From a bacterium (GTDB taxonomy: Bacteria; SZUA-182): 8,404 nucleotides of DNA. The notes under the pieces are model-generated. The model searched no databases and had not been told where the DNA came from. It was given only the letters and a program-made list of their open reading frames with translations. This document shows, piece after piece, positions 1-6,734 of the stretch. A program made the translations under genes and the position numbers. Location of the stretch: NCBI GenBank assembly GCA_003230635.1, contig QIFF01000062.1, positions 1 through 8,404 on the forward strand, given 5' to 3'. The first letter of the stretch is position 1. Each line of letters opens with the position of its first letter.

Positions 1-1662
1 CAACTGGCGGTGGAGTATGCCCATAAGTATAAAGACGGATACCTGGGCGGGGTGCTGTGGGTCAGGGGGGCCGAGGATGTTTTATCCGAATATGGCTTGC
101 TCTCGGATGAGTTGGGACTTGGGTTGGCTGTTAATACGCCACTGAAGAATAAGTGCCGTGAGGTGAAGCAGTGTTTGCAACAGAGGCAGGAGAAAACCCT
201 GCTGATTTTGGATAACCTGGATGAAAAAGGAGCCTATGAGAGTGTCCACCAATGCCTGCCCACCACCGGCAACTGCCAAATTCTAATAACCACCCGCCGC
301 AAAGACCTGGAGGCGGAGACTAGCCTATCCCTAGATATTCTGTTGGATGGTAAGGCACTAGAATTACTTATAACCGAAAGTGACCGGGAGGATGAGGATA
401 AGGCAGCAGCCCAAAAGATTTGCCGGACGTTAGGCAACCTGCCGCTGGCGCTGGAGGTGGCGGGCAGGTATTTCAAATATTCAAACAAGATGATAAGTTT
501 TCAACAATATTATGCCAAGCTGATTGAAGCCGGGGCGATTGGGGTCTTGCCGGATAAGGGAAAACTCCCCCATGTTGAACATATCGCCAGCCTGAAAGCT
601 ACCCTATGTATTCATCAGGAGCTTATGGATAATCCCCAGATTATGAAAATGCTGACTGCAATCATTTGTTTTGAACCGGACAGCATCAACCCGGAAATTC
701 TGGCTTTGGTGTGTGGTATAGAGCGGGAGAAGCTAGATGAGCTTATCAGTATTCTGGACAACTACTCCCTGCTAAATATACAAGCGGATAACCGCCTGAG
801 TATCCACCGCCTGATGCGGGAAGCGTTGAGGGAGCAAATCCCCCAGGAAGAGATAAAAGCCAGGCAGACAGAATATGTAATCCAACTAGAGAAGTGGTTT
901 GATAAGCACAATAAGGTAGATGCGCTGAAGACAACCACCCCGGAAATCTCCCATATCCTGGGGGCGGCCAGGCTGGCTACCTGGCCCCAATCCTATGAGT
1001 TATGTTTTGACCTGGGGACATATTACTGGTTTATGGGGCGCTACCGGCAATACCTGGAATGGGCGCAAAAAAGTGAGAAAGAGGTAAAGGCAAATGCTCC
1101 TGATGATTTAGCTAACTTGGCTTTGTCTTATAATGAGATAGGTAATGCCTGGAATTTACTAGGGCAGTATAAGAAGGCGATTGGCTACTATGAGCAGGCG
1201 TTCTCTATTGATAAGGAACACTATGGGGAGCGACACCCTGATGTAGCCATAGATTTAAACAACCTGGGTTTAGCCTGGAAATCCCTGGGGGAGTATAAAA
1301 AGGCGATTGACTACTATGAGCAGGCCCTGTCCATTGATAAGGAGTACTATGGGGAGCGACATCCGGCTGTAGCCAGAGATTTAACCAACCTGGGTGATGC
1401 CTGGACATGCCTGGGGGAGTACGAAAAGGCGATTGGCTACTGTGAGCAGGCACTACCCCTTTGGAAAGAAGCTTACGGTGAACGACACCCGGATGTAGCC
1501 GCTTGCTTAAACAACCTGGGTTTTGCCTGGTATTCCCTGAAGCAATATGACAAGGCTCGTAAGTATTTTCAGCAGGCATATAGTGTCTTTGTTGAGTTTC
1601 TGGGAGAGGCTCATCCGAATACTAAGCAGGTAAAGAAGAATCTGGAGGATTTGCCGGGCTGA
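1..1662 (+). CDS. STAND/NB-ARC-type NTPase with C-terminal TPR repeats, 5'-truncated by window edge
   Basis: The frame is open from base 1 and begins QLAVEYAHKY, the stretch that normally follows the Walker A GKT in NB-ARC/STAND ATPases, so the P-loop and any N-terminal effector domain lie outside the window. The GTG at 10 is internal, not a start. With the first codon as residue 1, a Walker B-like LLILDNLDE lies near 66-75, the strand-plus-arginine motif ILITTRRK near 94-101, and the GLPLA-type motif GNLPLALEVAG near 145-155. A winged-helix-like region around 210-290 follows, then four 42-residue tetratricopeptide units (about 379-546) of the kinesin-light-chain style with GERHPDVA linkers. 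STAND proteins are ATP-driven switches whose repeat domain senses a ligand; many act in signalling or anti-phage defence. Which effector this one carries cannot be seen. Codon use looks more A/T-rich than in the mre genes, which would fit an accessory gene (inference). The class is secure, the role is not. Confidence 0.88.
   Translation, partial: QLAVEYAHKYKDGYLGGVLWVRGAEDVLSEYGLLSDELGLGLAVNTPLKNKCREVKQCLQQRQEKTLLILDNLDEKGAYESVHQCLPTTGNCQILITTRRKDLEAETSLSLDILLDGKALELLITESDREDEDKAAAQKICRTLGNLPLALEVAGRYFKYSNKMISFQQYYAKLIEAGAIGVLPDKGKLPHVEHIASLKATLCIHQELMDNPQIMKMLTAIICFEPDSINPEILALVCGIEREKLDELISILDNYSLLNIQADNRLSIHRLMREALREQIPQEEIKARQTEYVIQLEKWFDKHNKVDALKTTTPEISHILGAARLATWPQSYELCFDLGTYYWFMGRYRQYLEWAQKSEKEVKANAPDDLANLALSYNEIGNAWNLLGQYKKAIGYYEQAFSIDKEHYGERHPDVAIDLNNLGLAWKSLGEYKKAIDYYEQALSIDKEYYGERHPAVARDLTNLGDAWTCLGEYEKAIGYCEQALPLWKEAYGERHPDVAACLNNLGFAWYSLKQYDKARKYFQQAYSVFVEFLGEAHPNTKQVKKNLEDLPG
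1135..1638 (+). repeat. four tandem 126-bp units coding for TPRs
   Basis: Units start at 1135, 1261, 1387 and 1513, each keyed by a codon pattern giving (N/E)(L/I)G-x-AW. Units 1 to 3 are very similar at DNA level, including the GAGCAGGC and TATGGGGAGCGACA words. Unit 4 is more diverged. The 126-bp period equals 42 residues, the TPR_12 spacing. The similarity at silent positions suggests recent duplication or gene conversion. Confidence 0.85.
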
Positions 1663-1691
1663 AAACTGCCGACGGCTGGCCTTTATAACTT

Positions 1692-1786
1692 CCTCTCCCC
1701 TTGGGGGAGAGGATTGAGGTGAGGGGGTAACTTACTTTTATCCCCTCTCCCCCCTCACCCTGGCCCTCTCCCCGCTGGGGAGAGGG
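1692..1786. repeat. palindromic repeat element A, copy 1
   Basis: About 95 bases made of nested inverted repeats: each end is a small hairpin (CCTCTCCCC with GGGGAGAGG) and the whole folds back through GAGGTGAGGG near 1715-1724 against CCCTCACC near 1753-1760. A second copy lies in reverse orientation at 5174-5266. There is no ORF inside, so it looks like a non-autonomous MITE-like or REP-like intergenic element. Similar CCCTCACC/CCTCTCCCC repeats are familiar from many bacterial genomes. Confidence 0.75.
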
Positions 1787-1793
1787 AAATAGC

Positions 1794-1814
1794 GGGCGGG
1801 CGCAAGACCCGCCC
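1794..1814. repeat. short GC hairpin repeat (element D)
   Basis: GGGCGGG at 1794-1800 pairs with CCCGCCC at 1808-1814 around a seven-base loop. The flank CCCCTAC continues the common pattern of GTAGGGGCGGG-type dispersed repeats. It abuts element A. There is no T-run after it on either strand, so it is not called a terminator. Confidence 0.5.
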
Positions 1815-1824
1815 CTACAAATTC

Positions 1825-1851
1825 GCCTTTCGCAGCGAAAAGGCAATTTTT
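1825..1851 (+). terminator. probable rho-independent terminator of the STAND gene
   Basis: An eight-base-pair stem, GCCTTTCG against CGAAAAGGC with one bulged A, closes a three-base loop and is followed by AA and five T (1847-1851). It sits 163 bases after the STAND stop and only 13 bases before the ATG of the next gene. It would therefore separate the two, unless it acts as a leader hairpin of the downstream gene. Confidence 0.5.
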
Positions 1852-1852
1852 C

Positions 1853-1858
1853 AAGGTG
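1853..1858 (+). promoter_or_regulatory. ribosome binding site of the SRPBCC gene
   Basis: AAGGTG lies six bases before the ATG at 1865. A GTG at 1856 is in frame but is part of this Shine-Dalgarno sequence, so the ATG at 1865 is the better start. Confidence 0.6.
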
Positions 1859-1864
1859 CCCTTA

Positions 1865-2404
1865 ATGCTTGAATACAACCAGTGCACGGAAGAGGAACTA
1901 AAATATACTTATCCGGCGGATAAGTATGCGGAAGAGGGAGCTATGTTTATCTATAGGGCGATTTCCATAAAAACCGGGCCGGCCGAGGTTTTTCCCTGGA
2001 TCAGCCAGTTGCGCTTTGCCCCTTACAGCTATGATTGGATTGATAATTACGGCAGGAAAAGCCCTCCCTATCTCTTAACGGACGCCCCCCCGCTGAAAAC
2101 AGGCGACCCCATAATGCGCTGGTTCACCCTGGTAGAATTCAGGCCTAATGAGTCTATAACCCTCACTCTCCCGCAAAATCCGCCCCTTTACCTCAAGCTC
2201 CTTTTTGAACCGTTTATTAAATCATTTTACACTACCTATCAGCTTTTTCCCCTGAGCGATAACACTACCCGTCTGGTGGTCAAAACCGTCATTAACCCAT
2301 ATCATGACAGCCTTCGCCGCCGGCTGGTAAAAATCGCCGACGCCCTTGATTATGTTATGATGCGCAGGCAATTATTGAATTTCAAGCAATTGGCCGAAAA
2401 CTAG
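1865..2404 (+). CDS. SRPBCC-fold (polyketide cyclase/START-like) hypothetical protein
   Basis: This encodes 179 residues from the ATG at 1865; a GTG at 1856 would add three. The stretch PAEVFPWISQ at 39-48 followed by PYSYDWIDN at 53-61 is a hallmark of a group of small SRPBCC proteins, in which 'xxVWPWLxQ...YSYDWLDN' follows the first strand and helix. The rest alternates hydrophobic strands (ITLTLPQ, RLVVKTVI) and ends in a long basic helix, as expected of a helix-grip fold with a hydrophobic ligand pocket. No ligand or enzymatic activity is established, and no catalytic residues can be named. There is no signal peptide or membrane segment. The gene stands alone on this strand and its last 33 bases overlap the 3' end of the DUF62 gene on the other strand. 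The fold call is fairly sure; the function is unknown. Confidence 0.75.
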   Translation: MLEYNQCTEEELKYTYPADKYAEEGAMFIYRAISIKTGPAEVFPWISQLRFAPYSYDWIDNYGRKSPPYLLTDAPPLKTGDPIMRWFTLVEFRPNESITLTLPQNPPLYLKLLFEPFIKSFYTTYQLFPLSDNTTRLVVKTVINPYHDSLRRRLVKIADALDYVMMRRQLLNFKQLAEN

Positions 2405-3199
2405 TCGCACCTTCTCTCCCACTCCAAAACCTAAAACCTCATCGGCGCGCCGCTGGCAGATGGCGATTTCCAGATAGCTTGTCCCCCCGAAGAGCATGAA
2501 GGGGCCGCCCGGGTCTTCCAGGTAACGGTAGGACCTGACCAGCTTGTCAATCCTCAAATCCCCTACTTGCAGATAAAATTCCTCCCCCGCCTTCTCCCTG
2601 CATTCTTCCAGAAAGCGGCGCCCGATGTTGGTAATCAGGTTGCCGAAGCGGTCAATATACATAATCTGCCCGCTGACCACCCCCTGGGCAAAGCTGGGCT
2701 GCGGCACCTCAAAGCGCTCGTATTCGGTCAGCAGAGAGCCGAACTCCTGGGGAGCTACCCCGCGGGAAAGCCAGGCCGCCGCCGGGCCGAAGATGTCGCG
2801 GCCGTGAAAGGTGTCGCTGACCGGGTGACGGAAATAGCGGGGGTTGCTGATCTCGCGCACCTGGTGCTCTTTCTCATTGGCATAGATAAAGGACAGCACC
2901 CCGTTGTCCGGGGCAATGAAATGATAGTTAGGGCTGGTGACCAGCAGGGGCTTGCGCTCCGTGCCCACCCCCGGGTCCACCACCACCAGATGGATGCTGC
3001 CGGGAGGGAAAAAGCGATAGCCGAAATTGAGGGCAAAGGCGGCCTCCATAACCGAAAAGGCCGGGACGCTGTGACACAAGCCCACCAGTTGCACCTGGGG
3101 ATTAATCTCCAGCATCACCCCGTGCATCATCCCCAGGTAGGGGTCGCGGGTGCCGAAATCAGTGGTAACGGTAATGACTGCTTTTTGCTTTTTCTCCAT
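2372..3199 (-). CDS. S-adenosyl-L-methionine hydrolase / hydroxide adenosyltransferase (DUF62 family)
   Basis: A 275-residue protein of usual family length, related to the chlorinase and fluorinase enzymes. Characterised non-halogenating members split SAM with water into adenosine and methionine. Family signatures run in order: TTDFG-x-x-DPYLG at 12-23, a His-containing segment at 41-46, HLVVVDPGVG at 70-79, APDNG at 96-100, TFHGRDIFGPAAA at 130-142, and the C-terminal-domain motif IDRFGNLITN at 182-191. No signal peptide is seen, so it is cytosolic. The ATG at 3199 has AGGGAG five bases upstream, inside the end of mrdA, and follows the mrdA stop after only two bases, which indicates coupled translation. 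The 3' end overlaps the convergent SRPBCC gene by 33 bases. Why a SAM-cleaving enzyme should follow PBP2 is not clear from sequence. Confidence 0.9.
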   Translation of the reverse strand: MEKKQKAVITVTTDFGTRDPYLGMMHGVMLEINPQVQLVGLCHSVPAFSVMEAAFALNFGYRFFPPGSIHLVVVDPGVGTERKPLLVTSPNYHFIAPDNGVLSFIYANEKEHQVREISNPRYFRHPVSDTFHGRDIFGPAAAWLSRGVAPQEFGSLLTEYERFEVPQPSFAQGVVSGQIMYIDRFGNLITNIGRRFLEECREKAGEEFYLQVGDLRIDKLVRSYRYLEDPGGPFMLFGGTSYLEIAICQRRADEVLGFGVGEKVRLVFGQLLEIQ

Positions 3200-3201
3200 A
3201 G

Positions 3202-5160
3202 CTACTCCCTCTCTCCTGAGACTTGACCCGGTGCAACAGCGGGTGAAAGTGCTTCTGCTGCTTCCTTGGCTTTGAGCCAGGCCTGTCTAGCCCTAACTTT
3301 TGCCTCTTGCAGCAGGTGGGGAAAGCGCAGGCTGAGGTATTCCTGGATTAACTCACGGGCCAGGGGGGCGCAGGCCGAACCCCCGTGCCCGCCGTGTTCC
3401 ACCAGGATGGCCAGGGCAATTTGGGGCTTGCCGTATCCAGGGGCATAGGCCACAAACCAGGCGTGATCCCTGAACTCTTCCGGCAAATCCTCCTCCTCTA
3501 TTTTTTCCTCATCATCCGGGCGTTTGGCCACCACCTGGGCGGTGCCGGTCTTTCCAGAAACAGCCAGGCCGGGAATTCTGGCCCGGCGGCCGGTGCCCCG
3601 CTCACTGTTTACCACCCCGCGCATCCCCCGGCGCAGAATTTGCCAGTGCTCCGGCTTAAGATTAATTTTGCCCAGCACCTCGGGATGGAACACCCGCTCC
3701 ACCTGCCCGCCGGCGCTGACAATCTGCTTTACCAGGTGCGGGCGATATAGGGTACCCCCATTAGCGGCCACAGCTACCAGGTTAGCCAGTTGCAGGGGGG
3801 TTACCCCCAAATAACCCTGACCGATGGCAAGGGAAATCGTCTCCCCCGGCAGCCAGATGCTGCCATAGACCCGTTTCTTCCATTGCCGGCTGGGAACCAA
3901 GCCGCGCTTTTCGTTGAGCAAGTCTATTCCGCTCGGCCGCCCCAGACCGAATTTTCTGGCGTAAGAAGCAATCCTTTCAATCCCCAGTTCCCGCCCCAGG
4001 TTGTAAAAGAAGACATTACAGGACTGGCTAAAGGCCTGGACAATGCCCAGCTCGCCGTGCCCGCCCTCGCGCCAACAGTCGTAGCTCCATTTCCCCAGAT
4101 TAAAGCTGCCCAGACAAAGATGCCGGGTCTGAAGGTCAACAACCCCCTGATCCAGGGCCGCCGCAGTGATTAGAATTTTGAAGACCGAGCCCGGCGGGTA
4201 CTGGCTCTGAATAACCCGGTTGTGCAAGGGGTGATCGGGGTGCTCAACAATCTCTTGCCACTGCTCCTGGGATATACCGGCGGCCAGCAGATTGGGGTCA
4301 AAGCTGGGGCTGCTCACCATAGCCAGCACCTCGCCGTTGTTGGGGTCCAGGGCCACCAATGCCCCGGTTTTACCCTCCATCAGGCTTTCCGCCTTGCGCT
4401 GCAACTGCAAATCCAGGGTCAGGGCAAGATTAAGCCCGGGTACGGACTGGCGCTGGCCGAGCACCTGCAACTCCCGGCCTTCGGCGTTTACCTCCACCTG
4501 TTTCCCCCCGTCCTCCCCCGTCAGGTAAGAACCAAAACTCTTTTCCAAGCCGTACTGGCCGATCAGGTCTCCCTGGCGCACCCCCTGATAGAGGGGTTTC
4601 TTTAACTGAGACTCGGTAATTTCCCCCGGATAGCCCAAAAGATGAGCCGCCAGCGCCCCAAAATGGTAATTGCGCACCGGCTCCACCACCACCGTAATGC
4701 CGGGCAGGTCAAGCTGGTGTTCCTCCAGCAGGGCTACCTGGATGGGGGTAAGATGGCGGCTCAACAGAAGCGGGCGGAAGGGGAGGAGTTTGGGCCTGGC
4801 TTTAGCGATTTTCCCCTCGAATTGCTCAAGCGGTACATCCAACAAGCGGCTTAAAGTTGTCAGGCTTTTTTTCAAGTGCTTGCCGGCATCCTCCAGAATC
4901 AAGGCGGCGTGAAAACCCGGGCGGTTGGAAACCAAAATGGTGCCGTGGCGGTCACTGAGCAGGCCGCGGGAGGATTTAATCCGCTTTAGACGGATGCGGT
5001 TGTTGAGAGATAAATCAGCAAAGCCTTGCTGCTGGCTGATTTGCAAGCGCCAGAGCCGGCCCAGCAAAATCAGCCAGGCCAACCCGCAAAGCAGGATTAA
5101 GACCAGCAGCCGCCGGCGCAGATGATCGCTGGGAACACGCTGTGAGCGAATATAGGGCAT
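3202..5160 (-). CDS. mrdA: penicillin-binding protein 2 (peptidoglycan D,D-transpeptidase, elongasome)
   Basis: This 652-residue class B PBP cross-links peptidoglycan during side-wall elongation with RodA and MreCD. A short basic N-terminus leads into one membrane anchor at about 17-36, placing the rest in the periplasm. The dimerisation/pedestal domain starts at the conserved RGLLSDRHGTILVSNRP at 65-81. The transpeptidase domain (about 255-610) shows all three active-site motifs: SVFK with nucleophile Ser325 and Lys328, SCN at 380-382, and KTG at 537-539. The family motif YPPGS precedes the nucleophile. A tail after 610 is Lys/Ala/Glu-rich, somewhat longer than in minimal homologues. The ATG at 5160 has its purine-rich tract GAGGG 13 bases away, a little distant and at the edge of repeat element A. 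It is transcribed after mreC and mreD, the usual order. rodA, which often follows, is replaced here by a DUF62 gene. Confidence 0.95.
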   Translation of the reverse strand: MPYIRSQRVPSDHLRRRLLVLILLCGLAWLILLGRLWRLQISQQQGFADLSLNNRIRLKRIKSSRGLLSDRHGTILVSNRPGFHAALILEDAGKHLKKSLTTLSRLLDVPLEQFEGKIAKARPKLLPFRPLLLSRHLTPIQVALLEEHQLDLPGITVVVEPVRNYHFGALAAHLLGYPGEITESQLKKPLYQGVRQGDLIGQYGLEKSFGSYLTGEDGGKQVEVNAEGRELQVLGQRQSVPGLNLALTLDLQLQRKAESLMEGKTGALVALDPNNGEVLAMVSSPSFDPNLLAAGISQEQWQEIVEHPDHPLHNRVIQSQYPPGSVFKILITAAALDQGVVDLQTRHLCLGSFNLGKWSYDCWREGGHGELGIVQAFSQSCNVFFYNLGRELGIERIASYARKFGLGRPSGIDLLNEKRGLVPSRQWKKRVYGSIWLPGETISLAIGQGYLGVTPLQLANLVAVAANGGTLYRPHLVKQIVSAGGQVERVFHPEVLGKINLKPEHWQILRRGMRGVVNSERGTGRRARIPGLAVSGKTGTAQVVAKRPDDEEKIEEEDLPEEFRDHAWFVAYAPGYGKPQIALAILVEHGGHGGSACAPLARELIQEYLSLRFPHLLQEAKVRARQAWLKAKEAAEALSPAVAPGQVSGERE

Positions 5161-5173
5161 AAGAATTGAAGTT

Positions 5174-5266
5174 CCCTCTCCCCTTGTGGGAGAGGGGTAG
5201 GGTGAGGGGGCGTAATAATGAAGGAAAGCTCTCCCTCACCTCAATCCTCTCCCCGCTGGGGAGAGG
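5174..5266. repeat. palindromic repeat element A, copy 2
   Basis: Same composite palindrome as at 1692-1786, inverted relative to it: the right part here (CCTCACCTCAATCCTCTCC at 5234-5252) is the reverse complement of the left part of copy 1. It fills nearly all of the 122 bases between mreD and mrdA, so the mRNA there should fold strongly. Its left end supplies the purine-rich tract upstream of the mrdA start. Confidence 0.75.
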
Positions 5267-5282
5267 AAGCTATAGTCAATGG

Positions 5283-5771
5283 TCAGGTTCTTACCCAGCG
5301 CCGCTGTCCCTGGCGCAGTAACCAGAAAAAGGGTGGGGCCAGCAGAGTGGTCAGCAGGGCCTGGGGCAAAATCACCTCGGAAAACGCCCCTACCCCCAGG
5401 TGAACGGCACCAAAGAAGTTAAGCACAGAAAGCCGCAGACTTGCTTCAATCAAGCTGACAATCAGCACCAGGAGAGCCTGAACCAAGGGGTTGTCCAGCA
5501 CGACTTTGTTTCCCAGCAAGGAAACCCCATACCCGCTGAGGGTTTTACTTAAAGTAGCATTTCCCAGAGGCCCCCCGCTGAGAAGATCCTCCAGTAGACC
5601 TCCGGAAAATCCGCTCCAGGCGCTGGAGGAAGCGGGAACAAATAAATTCAAATAAATAATCAGGAGCAGGAAAAAATCCGGCTTGACCCCATGCCAAACA
5701 AAAGGGTTATAGGGAGTGGTTTGCAACAGGAACACCCCCAAAAAAAGCCCTACTAAGTACAGATAACGCAT
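5283..5771 (-). CDS. mreD: rod shape-determining protein MreD
   Basis: A 162-residue, very hydrophobic inner-membrane protein with about five to six predicted membrane segments (for example 3-18, 33-46, 96-112 and 134-151), the normal size for MreD. Family landmarks are KPDFFLLLIIYLNLF at 30-44 and the loop GFSGGLLEDLLSGGPLG at 54-70, which matches the usual 'GF..GLL.D...G.PLG'. MreD is thought to bind MreC and adjust PBP2-RodA activity in the elongasome. The ATG at 5771 is preceded by GGGAAAGAG, a workable ribosome site. It lies 54 bases after mreC and 122 bases before mrdA in one direction, consistent with an operon. Both gaps contain hairpin-forming repeats that could affect relative expression. 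Confidence 0.92.
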   Translation of the reverse strand: MRYLYLVGLFLGVFLLQTTPYNPFVWHGVKPDFFLLLIIYLNLFVPASSSAWSGFSGGLLEDLLSGGPLGNATLSKTLSGYGVSLLGNKVVLDNPLVQALLVLIVSLIEASLRLSVLNFFGAVHLGVGAFSEVILPQALLTTLLAPPFFWLLRQGQRRWVRT

Positions 5772-5787
5772 CTTATTGCTCTTTCCC

Positions 5788-5834
5788 GGTAGGTGGTAGG
5801 TGGAATATGGGGAAACCCCTACCTACTATCTACC
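5788..5834. repeat. imperfect palindrome (element E) at the mreC-mreD junction
   Basis: GGTAGGTGGTAGGT at 5788-5801 is matched by ACCTACTATCTACC at 5821-5834 (12 of 14 complementary), with an inner GGGG (5809-5812) and CCCC (5816-5819) pair. The palindrome includes the mreC stop codon at 5826-5828 and its last two sense codons. It is therefore an intergenic element that runs into the mreC 3' end. Confidence 0.6.
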
Positions 5835-6326
5835 ATCTTTAAGCACCAGAACCTCTTCCAGGCGGGATAAATCCGCAGCGGGAGCGACCTCCACCGTTTG
5901 AAACAAACCATGGTCTTGCTTTTGCACCGCTATCACTTCCCCTACCTTCAGTCCCTTGGGAAATACCCCTCCCAAGCCGGAGCTGATTGCTACGTCCCCC
6001 ACCTGGACATCCGCCAGACGGGAGAGGTAATCAATATGCAGGGTGGCTTTGCCTTCACCGCCCATAATTCCCTCGGCCCGGGTGCGCTGAATCAGTACCG
6101 CCACCCGGCTGGCATGGTCAGTAATCAAAAGCACCTTGGCCGCCTGCCCACTCAATTCCATTACATGCCCCACCAGCCCGGCATGGGTAACCACCGTCGC
6201 CTGGCGGGTCACCCCGGCGTCAAAGCCCTTGTTAATAAGCACGGTTTTGAACCAGTTGGTGGGGTCTCTGCTTACCACTTGGGCCGGGAGGGTGCTCAAG
6301 GGGGTTTTTGCCTCAAAGCCCAGCAA
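5826..6326 (-). CDS. mreC: MreC, C-terminal portion (separated by a frameshift)
   Basis: This frame carries the periplasmic beta-barrel part of MreC, about 166 residues, in the -1 frame relative to the N-terminal piece. It starts with LLGFEAKTP, the conserved segment after the coiled coil, then VVSRDPTNWFKTVLINKG, a signature of the family, followed by VVTHAGLVGHV, SRVAVLIQRT and SGLGGVFPKGLKVG, all in the expected order to the C-terminus. The only in-frame start near the junction is a TTG at 6326 (the first Leu of LLGF) without a convincing Shine-Dalgarno site, so independent translation is unlikely. Read with 6296-6634 it makes one MreC of roughly 270 residues, a normal length. The last two sense codons and the stop lie inside a palindromic repeat. 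The identity is secure; whether the break is real or a sequencing or assembly error cannot be told here. Confidence 0.85.
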   Translation of the reverse strand: MLGFEAKTPLSTLPAQVVSRDPTNWFKTVLINKGFDAGVTRQATVVTHAGLVGHVMELSGQAAKVLLITDHASRVAVLIQRTRAEGIMGGEGKATLHIDYLSRLADVQVGDVAISSGLGGVFPKGLKVGEVIAVQKQDHGLFQTVEVAPAADLSRLEEVLVLKDGR

Positions 6327-6634
6327 TTGAGGCGGTTATTTTCCAGGGTTAACTCCAGCAAGCGGGTACCACCCTGCTTCAACTCGCCAATTTCCCTGCG
6401 CAAGTGCCGGTTTTCCTGCCCGACATCAATCAGGTAAAGGTAATCCGCCCAGATGGAGTGAACCCCTTGAGCAACACTTCTGATAAACTGATGCCCACCA
6501 CCGGCCAGAGAGAGCAACCCCCGCGAAAGGGGATTATCCCGGCTGCCGGCGGGCAAAAATAACAGGCCCAGACTTAAAATAAGTAAGCCAATCAATAGTC
6601 TTGAACCGGACTGGCGAATGATTTTTTTTGGCAT
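6296..6634 (-). CDS. mreC: MreC, N-terminal portion (frameshifted, premature stop)
   Basis: The N-terminal piece of MreC has a basic start MPKKIIRQSGSR, one membrane anchor at about 12-29, and a periplasmic coiled coil (about 70-102) with ENRHLRREIGELK and LLELTLENNRL. MreC normally continues from '..ENxRLxxLLGF'. Here, after Asn103, the frame runs into unrelated residues and stops at 6296-6298, while the LLGF continuation is in the -1 frame from 6326. The break therefore lies at about 6326-6332, best explained by one base missing (or an equivalent shift). The ATG at 6634 has GAAAG eight bases upstream. The gene follows the TusA-like gene by 100 bases, across a palindromic repeat. If the shift is real, the product would lose the barrel domain and be non-functional. 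Confidence 0.8.
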   Translation of the reverse strand: MPKKIIRQSGSRLLIGLLILSLGLLFLPAGSRDNPLSRGLLSLAGGGHQFIRSVAQGVHSIWADYLYLIDVGQENRHLRREIGELKQGGTRLLELTLENNRLNCWALRQKPP

Positions 6635-6648
6635 GACAATCTTTCAAG

Positions 6649-6732
6649 AGTAGGTTGGGTTGAATGAAATGAAACCCAACAAGAAATAACCCTCTGGTAG
6701 TTGTTGGGTTTCGTGTCTCAACCCAACCTACC
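6649..6732. repeat. palindromic repeat element B (GTAGGTTGGGTT type)
   Basis: Left arm 6650-6682 begins GTAGGTTGGGTTGA and ends GAAACCCAACAA; right arm 6701-6731 is its near reverse complement, TTGTTGGGTTTC to TCAACCCAACCTAC. Each arm is itself partly palindromic (TTGGGTT with AACCCAA). The element nearly fills the gap between the TusA-like gene and mreC. Repeats with this core are widespread in unrelated bacteria (recollection, not searched). A cruciform or mRNA hairpin could dampen read-through into mreC. Confidence 0.7.
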
Positions 6733-6734
6733 CT

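Noticed and set aside
10..12. GTG as the start of the STAND protein
   Set aside because: The codons before it (QLA) continue the conserved post-Walker A helix, so the gene begins upstream of the window.
1205..1579. 124-codon minus-strand frame with internally repeated peptide
   Set aside because: The repeats are the antisense image of the TPR units of the STAND gene.
1692..1786. Element A as a CRISPR array or insertion sequence
   Set aside because: There is no regular repeat-spacer pattern, no cas genes and no transposase; it is a single composite palindrome.
1622..1846. 74-codon minus-strand frame across the repeat gap
   Set aside because: It is translated repeat sequence (Pro/Gly/Arg-rich) with no homology expected.
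2567..3226. Open frame of 219 codons on the + strand
   Set aside because: It lies wholly antisense to the well-supported DUF62 gene and has low-complexity, His-rich content and no family resemblance.
6296..6312. The A5C5 run in mreC as a programmed -1 slippery site
   Set aside because: Slipping there would leave CWALRQK in place of the conserved LLGFEAKTP. The protein match shows the frame changes upstream, near 6326-6332, where no slippery heptamer is present.
6650..6731. Element B as a rho-independent terminator
   Set aside because: The stem is long and interrupted by mismatches and is not followed by a T-run on either strand.
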